From Anolis sagrei (taxonomy: Eukaryota > Chordata > Lepidosauria > Squamata > Anolidae), in assembly GCF_037176765.1 (NCBI RefSeq), contig NC_090034.1, positions 22,212,875-22,276,874 on the forward strand: 64,000 nt of DNA. The letters run 5' to 3'. A program made the position numbers and the translations under genes. Below, in pieces: positions 11,280 to 21,574 of the stretch. The notes under the pieces were generated by a model. It saw only the letters and a program-made list of their open reading frames with translations. It was not told the origin of the DNA and searched no databases. Every line of letters begins with the position of its first letter. Positions within the stretch are counted from its first letter, which is position 1.

Positions 11280-12130
11280 TTCGCATGTGATGTGATGATT
11301 TGACATTGCATGTTTTTTATAGTACAAGCTTCCATATAATGCCATATATTCCAGAATGTATTGTAGAATGCTACGCATTTGTTGTTATTGCTATTATTAT
11401 CAGCATTACTATTATGTGTATTTATATAATTATTATATTTATTTATACCCAGCTTTATTTCTCCCAAAGGAGACCCGCTGATTCAAAAATGGCACCAGTT
11501 TCCCCATCAGAGGTACAGAATATATATGCTATATTTCAGATTTCATAGTATTTTGTGGCTGGGGTGTGGGTCCATACGTGGTGTGGATTCAATCCATGCC
11601 TCTAGACCTCAAGGAGGCGTTCCAAAGAGCCTGACTCTACATTTGTGACCCTCTCTTTGAGGATTTCCTTTCGACGTATGTTTTGGATTAAACCTGGAGG
11701 GACACGTTGTAACGTCACCACCTACATCATTGCTGGCGCTACCACCGTCATTGCCAATAAGCAGATTTCTTGATTACCCATCAGGAAGACTTCTGCAAGA
11801 CTTGATTGTTTAGGCGGATGGCATTTGAGAGTCAGGAAGATTTGCAATAAGACAGGTCCTTTGCTCAGTGAATGGAGAGAATGGAGCAGAATGGATTGGA
11901 TGGAGGAACTTGGTTGTTTTTCATGCCTACAATGATTCATATATGTGTGTGTGAATCTGGGGTCAAAGAGGTTCTGCAACTGAACCCAGGGACTGGCTCT
12001 GGTCCCTGGTTTGCAAGCCAGCATCTCCCTTTCACCAAATGTCTCTCCTTCACTTTCTTTCCTTCCTCCAGAACCTTTCTTGTTTCAAAACCCCAATGGT
12101 GCCCACCGGCCATTTCTCCCACAGATGCTG
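11280..12130. other. Intergenic stretch with one LINE-tail fragment
   Basis: About 11400-11475 resembles an L2-type LINE tail in reverse (TATTTATACCCAGCTTTATTT). Otherwise nothing recognised. Confidence 0.4.
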
Positions 12131-12303
12131 ACACACAGCCGAATTAATGCAGCGTGACACCGTTTTAACTGCCATGGCTCCAGGCTATGGAATAGTAGTA
12201 GTTGTAGTTTTCCAAGGTCCTTAGCCTTCCCTGCCAAACAGGGCCAACTCAAAAGATCCCCTAGTTCAGGTGATGCCAAGCTGCATCCATTCTACAGTCT
12301 ACA

Positions 12304-12378
12304 TCAGGCATGGGCAACTTTGGCCCTCCAGGTGTTTTGGACTTCAACTCCCACAATTCCTAACAACCTACCGGCTGA
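12304..12378. mobile_element. Half copy of the CAGGCATGGGC hAT MITE
   Basis: CAGGCATGGGCAACTTTGGC through CAACTCCCACAATTCC and CCTACCGGCTG; the second arm is missing. Confidence 0.7.
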
Positions 12379-12524
12379 ATACCATCATCACAAGATGACG
12401 GTATTCAGACGCCAGTTTTCTCTCTACTCCTGGCCTATCCTGCATTGGGAATGGTATCTGTTCCTTTGTTTACTTCTGTAGAGTTTCCACTACCGCCTTT
12501 TTGTGTGTCTGTTAAAAACTTTCA

Positions 12525-12957
12525 CTTGGGGTGCATCCATACTGTAGAGTTAATGTGGTTTAATAATAATAATAATAATAATCTTTATTTATACCCCACC
12601 AGGTTTTCCTTAACTACAGAACAGCAAAAATAGCATCACAATAAAGTAAGTAGAACATAAGAATAAAATAAAACAGTGCAAACTACAAAGTGAAAAATCA
12701 AATACAAGTGGGCGGGCCAAATGTACGACATAAAATGATACAACTCTGGATGAGATAGCAATGAAAAAGGTATATTCGTAAAGGAGGACATTTAACATTG
12801 CTTTCACTGCCATGTCTCGATGCAATGGAATCCTGAGAGTTGTAGTTTGGCAAGGTTTTGAGCCTTCTTGGCTACAGAATATATATCAAAGGATTCCAAA
12901 GAATCAAGTCACAGTTGTTAAAGGAATGTCAAACTGCATCCATTCTACAGTGTAGAT
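12525..12957. mobile_element. hAT-like MITE (CTGTAGAATTAATGCAG family) split by LINE-tail and AAT insertion
   Basis: Left piece GCATCCATACTGTAGAGTTA at 12531. Right piece 12805-12957 ends CATCCATTCTACAGTGTAGA. Between them are an AAT run (12563-12583) and an L2-type tail (CTTTATTTATACCCCACC). Relatives lie at 12135-12300, 21165-21350, 3490-3600 and 33740-33870. Confidence 0.6.
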
Positions 12958-13145
12958 CAGGCATGGGCGAACTTTGCACCTCCCCCCCCCCCAGGTGTTT
13001 TGGACTTCAGCTCCCACAATTCCTAACATCCCCAGGCCCTTAAGCTTAAACGGCTGAGGGGGAAAAGGAAGGGGGCCTGAGGCTGTTAGGAATTATGGGA
13101 GTTGAAGTCCAAAACACCTGGACGGCCGAAGTTTGCCCATGCCTG
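12958..13145. mobile_element. hAT MITE (CAGGCATGGGC family, 188 bp) with 8-bp TSD
   Basis: Flanked by GTGTAGAT (12950-12957) and GTGTAGAC (13146-13153), 7 of 8 matching with central TA. It has a longer centre (CCCCAGGCCCTTAAGC) than the 134-bp form. Confidence 0.8.
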
Positions 13146-13153
13146 GTGTAGAC

Positions 13154-14360
13154 GCACCCACAAAGGAAGGGCGTGCGGTGAAGTGAGGACACAAGGAGGA
13201 TCGGGTGGGGAACCCTGTGAACTTGGTGCCCTTTGGCTCTTCTTAAGTCCAGGTGATCCTGCAATCAGGTGAGCCTAACTGGCTCCTCTTTCGCCGGTAC
13301 AGCAAAGGCTTGCAAATGGAAAGGGATAAAGTGGGTTAAAGATGCTGAATCAGACACTGCCATGGCCCAGGTCACTTGTTTGCCATTTGAGCACATCCAA
13401 CAGTATCCTAAGCCCCTTTCGGACCCATGTTGGGAGAAAGGCGGAAAGTAATTTCCCTCCAGTCTTTTGATACTTCCCTCCTGTGCCTCTCCTCCTCCTC
13501 CTCCATCTGTGGTTGTGGTTGCTCTCAGAGACCAAAACCGCCGCTCCTCTCTTTAGGAGTTCCTCCTGGTGCCTCAGGTTTGGCAAGTTTGGGCACCAGG
13601 AGGAAGCTGCGGCTCCTTCGTATCGGAGAGACGACACCAGTGACGAAGGAGAGCCAGGACGAGTCATCTCTTCCCAATGCCTGTGGCAACCCTGGACTTT
13701 CTAGGCCCAAATATAGACAGCCTTTCAGCCCAACTGGGCCACCTTGGGCAACCTCAGGGCAAAGGGGTTCGAGGCCTCTGTCACACACATGACTCAATGG
13801 TTACTCTTGAGGTTTCAGGTGAAGGCCCTGCCGGCCCCAGGAGGCTGATAGAGCTCCAGGAAATGGGTCCTAAGGGCTACTTGGGCGTTTGCCTGCTTGA
13901 GGCTTGCCTTTTTCTTCTCTAGCCATGCTGAAGTCACAGCCTTGTGGCTACCTGATCCCACCCACCCCCAATATGCCAGGGACCAGCACAATGTTTGTGC
14001 CCATTGGCCATAAAGTTTTACTGGAAATAACAACAACTTTCTTGGAAAGTTGCTGCAGATTGTCGCCCAACCGCCTGGTAACTGGCACCTGTCCACGGAT
14101 CACCAAGTAGAGCTAGCATTTGATTGTTTAGTATTCTCATACAACTTTTTGTATCTTAAAAATGCATAGTACTGAAGTTAAAATGCAATCCGTATCTATC
14201 TTTAAAAAGCCCAAGTTAAAAGCGGGTTGAAAACATGGAAAAACAGAACCACAACAATTGGACAGTCTTTCTGCCATGCCATTCCCCCCAAACTGCAACT
14301 GTCAAGGGACTCCAAAGGGTCGCGTGACGATATTTTGGGTGCTTTTTTGAAGCGCAAGGA
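13154..14360. other. Intergenic stretch, nothing recognised
   Basis: GC-moderate sequence with several overlapping open frames on both strands. None shows family homology, so no gene is called. Confidence 0.4.
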
Positions 14361-14364
14361 TATT

Positions 14365-15355
14365 TTTTCATGTCAGGAGCAACTTGAGAAACTGCAAGTC
14401 ACTTCTGGTGTGAGAGAATTGGGCGTCTGCAAGGACGTTGCCCAGGGGACATCCGGATGTTTTGATGTTTTACCATTCTTGTGGGAGGCTTCTCTCATAT
14501 TCCTGTATGGGGAGCTGGAGCTGACAGAGGGAGCTCACCCATGCTCTCCCCAGATTTGAACCTCTGACCTGTCAGTCTCCAGTCCTGCTGGCACAAGGGT
14601 TTAACCCGGTGTTTTTCAAACTGGGGGTCGGGACCCCTGTGGGGGTCATAAGGGGGGGTCTCAGAGAGGTCTCCAAAGACCATCAGGAAACACAGTATTT
14701 TCTGTTGGCCATGGGGGTTCTGTGTGGGAAGTTTGGCCCAATTCTATTTTTGGTGACTGTAGGTGAACTATAAATTCCAGCAACTACAACTCCCAAATGT
14801 CAAAGTCTATTTCCCCCAAACTACACCAGTGGTCACATTTGGGTATATTGAGTATTCATGCCAAGTTTGGTCCAGATCTATCATTGTGTGAGTCCACAGT
14901 GCTCTCTGGATGTAGGTAAACTACAACTCCAAAACTCAAGGTCAATGCCTACCAAACCCTTCCAGTATTTTTTGTTGGTCATGGGAGTTCTGTGTGCCAA
15001 GTTTGGTTCAATTCCATTGTTGGTGGCGTTTGGAGTGTTCTTTGATTGATGAATCCCAGCAACTATAACTCCCAAATGACAAAATCAACCCACCCCCCGC
15101 CCCAACCCCACCAGTATTGAAATTTGGGTGTTTCAGGTATTTGTGCCAAATTTGCTCCAGTGAATGAAAATACATTCTTGAATATCAGATATTTACATTG
15201 CGATTCATATCAGTAGCAACATTACAGTTATGAAGTAGCAACAAAAACAATGTTATGATTGGGGGTCACCACAACATGAGGAACTGTATTAAGGGGTCGT
15301 GACATTAGGAAGGTTGAGAACCACTAGTTTAATCCATTATGCTACCAGGAGCAAG
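14365..15355 (-). mobile_element. tRNA-like-headed SINE interrupted by a SPIN-like hAT element
   Basis: The SINE body runs 14368-14607 and its head continues at 15328 (TTTAATCCATTATGCTACC), so the 720 bases between are a later insertion. Confidence 0.8.
14608..15327. mobile_element. SPIN-like (Space Invader) non-autonomous hAT element
   Basis: Left end GGTGTTTTTCAAACTGGGGG; right end has GGGGGTCACCACAACATGAG, then GGAACTGTATTAAGGGGTCG and AGGTTGAGAACCACTAG, the known SPIN 3' terminus. TSD TTTAACCC (14600-14607) and TTTAATCC (15328-15335). The interior (about 14690-15130) is homologous, in reverse, to the module repeated in the Helitrons. Confidence 0.8.
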
Positions 15356-15359
15356 GATG

Positions 15360-16335
15360 GGTTACAGCAAGTGCCACGGACCATGCAGTTTCTTGTAAAC
15401 AGAATGGATTTTGCAGGATCCAGATTCCGGCTCCACCTCAATAGAAACTCAATGGCCGCCCTGGAGCTGGAGGCTACTTTTCAATTCCAAACAATGGCTG
15501 CAACAAAGAAAGGGTAACCTGTGCCTTTCCCCCAGTTAATTCCTCCCTGTGGTGCTGGATGCATGCCCTCAAGGTGCTCCAGCATCAGCAACAGGATTTT
15601 ATTTGCATGGAAATAGAACAATGTCTCTGACCTTCTATTATGGCAATGTTTTCTGCTATGTTATTGAGAGTATCCATTTCATATTGTTTGCTTTCTGGAT
15701 TTGTTTTTAAATTGTTTCATCTGTGTTTATGTTGTTCTTACCCGGATGTTCTTTGTCTTGTAAAAGTGGAACACAAATATTTTCAGCAAACACAGTGGCT
15801 CAAGTGGAGTTGACGGGAAGATCCCGCAGCTGAGAAAGTAATCATTCTTTCAAATGCTATCAGTAAACCTGATAAGCATGTTTCTGTCAATTAAGGACAA
15901 TGCTGTTTCCACAACAGAAATTCTCAAATTTCAATGAACAGAAATGTTGGGGGACTAACAAGCCCTGCAGCTGTGTTTGTAGCCTTCGAAGTCTTGCTGC
16001 CGGCAGAAGAGAGGCTCCTGCCCTTGGAAATGGGTCTGCTTGGCTTCCCCAAAATCCCGTATCCCTTCCTGGCTGATCCATCAATATGGCCTCTGCTCCC
16101 ATTAATAGGAAAATGGGACAGAAGCAAAAGGTGACCCCATATGGCCTCTCCAGACCGCATTCCCCCTTCCTCTGTGTCCAATGGCCTTTGAGTACCCCTG
16201 CAGGGGGCAAGGGATGTCTTGTTTTCTGAGTGGCATATGGCTTGCAATTCTCAGTAGCAGGAAGGCTGCAAACTTTGCAGGTGTTTGTGGCCAACTGTCC
16301 ATTTTGCAGGTCTCCCCGGGGGATTTTCATGAGCA
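15360..16335. other. Intergenic stretch, nothing recognised
   Basis: No supported gene or named repeat. Confidence 0.4.
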
Positions 16336-16339
16336 TGAT

Positions 16340-16655
16340 TCACAGCTTCATAGAGTGGGAAGTGACCCCCAGGACTATTCAGTTCAGCCTCATTCTGCCA
16401 GGCAGGAAGACACCATCCAAGCACTCCTGATAGATGGCCATCCGGACTCTGTTTAAAGACATCCCAAGAAAGAAACTCTATTGGACTCCCAGGTAGAAGC
16501 ATTTTCCAAAGTTGAACAGCTCTGACCACCAGGAAGTTCTTCTCAATGTTTAGGTGGAATCTCTTTTCCTGCCATTTAAACCCATTACTCTATTGTGCCC
16601 ATTACTCTATTGTGCCCAACTCTCACCAGCAGCAGAAAACGAGCCTTCCCCCTTC
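16340..16655 (-). mobile_element. CR1-type LINE 3' end
   Basis: CATAGAGTGGGAAGTGACCC, CTCCTGATAGATGGCCATCC and GTTTAGGTGGAATCTCTTTT are in the usual order for this repeat (antisense of CR1). Confidence 0.75.
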
Positions 16656-16663
16656 CTCAATGG

Positions 16664-16990
16664 GTAAGGTAAAGGTTTTCCCCTGACATTAAGTCCAGTC
16701 GTTTCTGACTCTGGGGATTGGTTCTCATCTTCATTTCTAAGCCAAAGAGCCAGCGTTGTCCATAGACACCTCCAAGGTCATGTGGCCATCATGACTGCAT
16801 GGAGCGCTGTCACCTTCTCGCAGGAGCGGTACCAATTGATCTATTCACATTTGCATGTCTTTGAACTATTATGTTGGTAGAAGCTGGGGCTAACAACAGC
16901 CGCTCCCTGGATTCAAATCTGCGACCTTTCGATCAGCAAGTTCAGCAGCCCAGTGGTTTAACCCACTGCGCCACCCACTGTGACACTGGG
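16664..16990 (-). mobile_element. Sauria SINE
   Basis: Begins on this strand with GGTAAAGGTTTTCCCCTGAC (tail, reverse) and ends with GTTTAACCCACTGCGCCACC (head, reverse). The interior has GACACCTCCAAGGTCATGTG. This is the known squamate SINE with a BovB-type tail. Confidence 0.88.
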
Positions 16991-16999
16991 GGCTCCTCA

Positions 17000-18200
17000 A
17001 TGGGACGTCCTTTCAAATATATAAACATGGATCTCATGTCCCCTTCTCTCAGCCATCTCTTCTCCAAGCTTATCATACCAGCTCCATCAGCTGCTGCTCT
17101 GAGGGAGTCATGGAGGACAGACCTTTGGCTGTTTTGGTGGCCCTTCTCTGGGTACCTTCCATCTTCTCTATACCTTTCTTGAATTGTGCCCAGAACTGGA
17201 CAAAGGGATATCATTCCAGGTGAGGTCTGATCGAAGCAGAAGAGTGGGCCATGACTTCCCTCAGTCATGACACTAGACTCCTTTTGATACATGAAAACGT
17301 CATTCTACACATTTCTAAAATATGGCCTTAGTTTTTCCTTCCTCCACCCCTCGATTGCAAAAACAGTGGCCCAGGGAAAGATGACTGCTGATGGCCTTTT
17401 TGTTCCGGCTGCTCTGAATCTGGTTCTGGGCGGCTACTTTCCTTCTTTGTTGTCTTTGGAGCAGGAGGGACCTTACCTTGACTCACTCTACCATGACCCC
17501 GTTTGTTGTGGTTTTCTGGGTTGCTCTTTTTGGCTAAAGAGCAGGAGATCTTGGGAAGAACCAGAATGGGGCTTCCCCTCCCAGGAACCCATTTCCAAAT
17601 CCTGGAAGGTCCCAGATACGCTACCAGTTCTGGCATTTTCCCAATTCAAGCCAAGCTGTGGAAAGCTGTCACCTCTACAAGGAGGGACATTGCTTTCTTT
17701 CTCTCCAGCTGCGCTATGACCTGGGAATGTTAGCCCAGCTGTCTTCATTCTCTGGAAGTGTCTAGGCGGCATGTTGACCTGGTTAACACAAGGACTGAGG
17801 TGGAAAGCCACCTCCATGAGGTCATCGCCCTCAACATCAGCAGCTGGTAGAACTTGCTCCACATCTTCCTCCATCTCTTGTACCAGGAAAATGAAAAACA
17901 GGGCTGCTTCTGCCTCTGAAGTCAAGGAGAGGCTCTGGGCCTCCTTCCATCTCCTCATTCTTTGCAAGTGACAAAGAAGGAGGAACAAATGGTGGCACTG
18001 CGGTGACTCTATTGGGTCAGAAGGACTCACTCACCGCTCTCCCAACCATCCTAAAGCTCTGACTTTTAGGAAGGCATTCCAGCAAAGAGATTAGGAGCCC
18101 AGACCTTGGGTCTGGAGGAACAACATGGTCTTTTTTGGAGCTGGGATCAGCTCTGAGCATGAGGGTGCCTCCCACCACCCCACCGCAGCCCCCCCAAGGA
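17000..18200. other. SCNN1G downstream flank, nothing recognised
   Basis: A possible CR1-like piece (CCTTCTCTCAGCC...GTACCTTCCATC) at 17040-17250; otherwise no supported feature. Confidence 0.4.
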
Positions 18201-18204
18201 AGAA

Positions 18205-18624
18205 AGCAGAAAGTGTCCTGAGAAAAGTTTATTAAATACACCTCTTCACCACACCTTGGGTCCAAGATATTATAGCAACAATGCCAAGTAGAAAGAACAG
18301 CATGGCTCTTTTGGAACGAAACAGATCCTTCTTACTCCATTTGGGTTGGAGCAGCAGCAGGGTGGCAAAGATACATTGGGTGCTCCTTTATGGCCATTCC
18401 TCTTACGTGGGAATTTTGAAGTCAAGAAGCATTCCCTTTAATCTTACAATTCCCTCCAGAACATCACAGAGACTTTTGGAAAGCGGTGGGCCCTCATTTG
18501 AGTCCGGCTGAAAGGTTCCTGAGAAAGCGATGTTACTTCCTCCTCTGGCTGCAAGTCAGGGCAATGGGCTGGCACCCAAGAGGCGGCCCATCCTCCTCCC
18601 CTCCCCATGAGGTCAGCAATGGGG
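18205..18624 (-). other. SCNN1G: SCNN1G 3'UTR with AATAAA poly(A) signal
   Basis: AATAAA on the minus strand at 18228-18233, about 390 bases past the stop. Cleavage is then expected near 18205-18215. A longer alternative 3'UTR cannot be excluded from sequence alone. Confidence 0.7.
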
Positions 18625-19074
18625 TTACTGGGTCCTGACCTCCAGGGTCTCAGGGGGCTGCCCAGCAGCATAGGCACCAGAGTGCCGGAGTGTGCTATAG
18701 TTTGGCGGAGGGGTCCGCGGGGCTGGGTTTTCTGGTGGGAGGGGCAGGCGCATGGCCGTGTTGAAGGTGGGCAGGTCATTGTCCTCCTCATTGTCCTCTT
18801 CCTGGACATCACAGGCTGGGTTGTCATGGCCCTGGATCCTTGGGAATGGCCCAGAGGCCCCTCCTCCTCCCCCTTCCTGCCCTTCCTTCTCCTCCTCTTC
18901 CTCATCTTCACCCTTCCGGCCCTGCCACCATTTCTTGGTCTTCTGCCAGCGGCGGCGCAGGATGATGCAGAAGGTGTCGATGAAGAAGACCTCCACGATC
19001 TCGATGACGCAGACCACTGAGCAGCTCATCCAGAGGCCCAACTGGCCACCGAAGTTGGACAGGAGGAGAACCAC
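18625..19074 (-). CDS. SCNN1G: SCNN1G last coding exon (TM2, selectivity filter, PY motif)
   Basis: Residues 523-671 and TAA. Encodes LSNFGGQLGLWMSCSVVC, TM2, a basic juxtamembrane stretch, an acidic and glycine-rich segment, DLPTFNTA and TPPPNYSTL. The stop codon is at 18625-18627. Confidence 0.97.
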   Translation of the reverse strand: MVLLLSNFGGQLGLWMSCSVVCVIEIVEVFFIDTFCIILRRRWQKTKKWWQGRKGEDEEEEEKEGQEGGGGGASGPFPRIQGHDNPACDVQEEDNEEDNDLPTFNTAMRLPLPPENPAPRTPPPNYSTLRHSGAYAAGQPPETLEVRTQ

Positions 19075-21535
19075 CTGGCAGGGAAAAGGGCATTTAATGC
19101 GACTCAGACCACTCTAGGTCTGCGGCAAGTGGGAATATGACCTCTCCAAGAGATAGAGGAATGGTCACCTGGACCTTAACCCTCTTCGTTGTCCTCCTGC
19201 AAGATCAACAGTGGGAGCCAATGAGTCCCCTTCCATTCAAAACTCACGTTGTTTGTTGGGTTCTCCTTGATGAACCTCTCGTTCAGGTCCTTGTAGAAAA
19301 CAATAAGGTTTGCCAAGTCCGTCCTGGGGGTAAAATGGAGAATATGGTCAAGGAGGAAAAAAGAAGAAGCCAGGTGCAGGCAGGGAAATCAGGAGAGAGA
19401 GCCTGCCTGCTTTTCTTTTGTGTGACTTACTTGTTTAATGTCTTGTTCTTCATCCTTTGGTCCCAAGAGAGAACGCGGAGCATCCACTCCTTGAGGTGAA
19501 ATCAAATCAGGGTCAGTATGGCCACACTTAATTCTCAAGGCCCCTATTTATTGTCCCACAACCCCTGTGCCATTTACCAAGGACCACAAAGTCCCTCTTC
19601 CTTGCGCTCTTCTGTTGCTTTGCCAACCCATTTGTCTTCCTGAGCTTCAAAGCCCCTAAAATCCGGCACTCTTTGGCTATTTGTCTAGAGGAATGGCTAA
19701 ATCCCACCCTAAGGTCAGTAGGGACTTCCTCATTTATCCTTCCCCAATATTTTCATGCAAAATGCACCAGAAATGCCAAGGCAGCCAAGAATTATGGCTG
19801 AGATGCTCACCTCAGCGGCAGTCGAGGGCCACTGGGCCAGGCTGGTGGTGAGGGTCCATTCCTTCAGGCTGCAGAGGGAACAGGTCATTAAACAAGGACT
19901 ACAACCTGGGGATCCCACTGGTAAAAGGCTGGGATTGGGCCTTACCTGCAGGCTTCCTTGCAGGTCTCCTGGCATCCCAGTTGCTCCTTCACAAACCGCT
20001 CATGCAGCTTGTAGTAGCAATACACTGTGGAAGGTAGGGAGGGAGAAAGGTTAAGAAGAGCCAAGACAGGAGACCCCCATCATGAAAATCCAGATCATAG
20101 AAAGGGAGCTAACAGAGACTCACTCCAGTCTGGGTTTTTCTTGTAGTTGCAGAACTGGGCTCCGGCTGGTGGAGGCTGAGCGTACTGGGCACAGCCGCAG
20201 GTCTTGAACATCAGCTTCTGGAAGCAGGAATGCAGGCAGATCTGCAGAGGGAAAGCAGTGGGAGTCAATGGGTTGCCAGTCACTAAACCCGCACCACCGG
20301 TTTGGCCCTTATAGAGGCTGCCTTGGGACTGATGAGTGGGGGATCAGGACCTCTGTCCCACCTGCAAAGAGTAGTTCTTGTTGTAGAGGTTCTCCACAGG
20401 TATATCCGAACCATCCTCTGTGCAGTTGCTGTAGGGCTTGCTGAGCCGCTGGGAGGTGGTCTGGGGGCATAAAGGCAGAGGTCAGCAGGGCAAGGAGAGG
20501 GGCAGCTTTCTTGTGCCCTCCAACCTAAGGAGGAAACTCCACTGCCCAGCAACGAGAGCATCTGAGCATTGTCCGAGCCTTCCTTCTCAGCAGAGAGGCC
20601 CATGACGTTTGGTACTAGCTGGGGGTCAGAAAGTCAAGGTGACTCACAAAGTGCATTCCGATTGAGGTGGCAGTGCCCGTCTCGATCTCGGTGCCAATGT
20701 CCTCGATGAAGGGGTACTCATCCTGGCCGTGGATGACCACCTTGGCCCCCGTGGAGGTAACCAGGTAGGGGTTGTAGTCAGCCTCATCGATGTGCAGGAC
20801 CACCTGCAGCCCTGGGGACAGGAGAAAGGAACTGATCAATGGAGGGGACCAAAGGTAAACCTTGGTATTTTGGATCAAGCACTTGCAATGTTGGCTTTGT
20901 CAAAGAGTCACTATTCTCCACTATTCAGGGATCACTGAACGTGGTTAAGGAGCAGGGCTTCATCTACACCAGGCATGGGCAAACTTCGATCCTCCAGGTG
21001 TTTTGGACTTCAACTCCCACAATTCCTAACAGCCTCAGGCCCCTTCCTTTCCCCCCTCAGCCGCTTAAGCGGGAAGGGAAAAGGAAAGGGCCTGAGGCTG
21101 TCAGGAATTGTGGGAGTTGAAGTCCAAAACATCTGGAGGGCCAAAATTTGCCCATGCCTGATCTACACTGTAGAATGGATGCAGTTTGACATTCATTTAA
21201 CAGCCATGGCTCAATGCTATGGAATCCTTGGATACATATTCTGTAGCCAAGAACCTTGCCAAACTACAACTCTCAGGATTCAATCGGATTGAGCCATGGC
21301 AATTAAAGCAATGTTAGACCACAGTAACTCTATAGTATAGATACATCCTAAGTGAATTTTTTTTAACAAATACACAGAAAGGCACTAGTGGAAATTCTGC
21401 AGAAGGAAACAAAGGAACAGAGATCATCCCCAAGGTGGGATAGGCCAGGAGTAGAGAGAAAATTGGCATCTGAATACCACCATCTTGTGAAACACCAGCC
21501 ATCCAAGCAACCTTTCATGCCCTGTGAGGAGTTGA

Positions 21536-21574
<39 letters not shown>

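Noticed and set aside
13350-13800. Overlapping frames on both strands around 13.4-13.8 kb
   Set aside because: No homology, no consistent splice structure; likely chance in GC-moderate DNA.
17488-18030. 180-codon minus-strand frame next to SCNN1G
   Set aside because: Downstream of the SCNN1G poly(A) signal, no homology that I recognise and no splice partners; treated as chance.
18228-18233. AATAAA as a signal for a plus-strand gene
   Set aside because: It reads AATAAA only on the minus strand and fits the SCNN1G 3' end.
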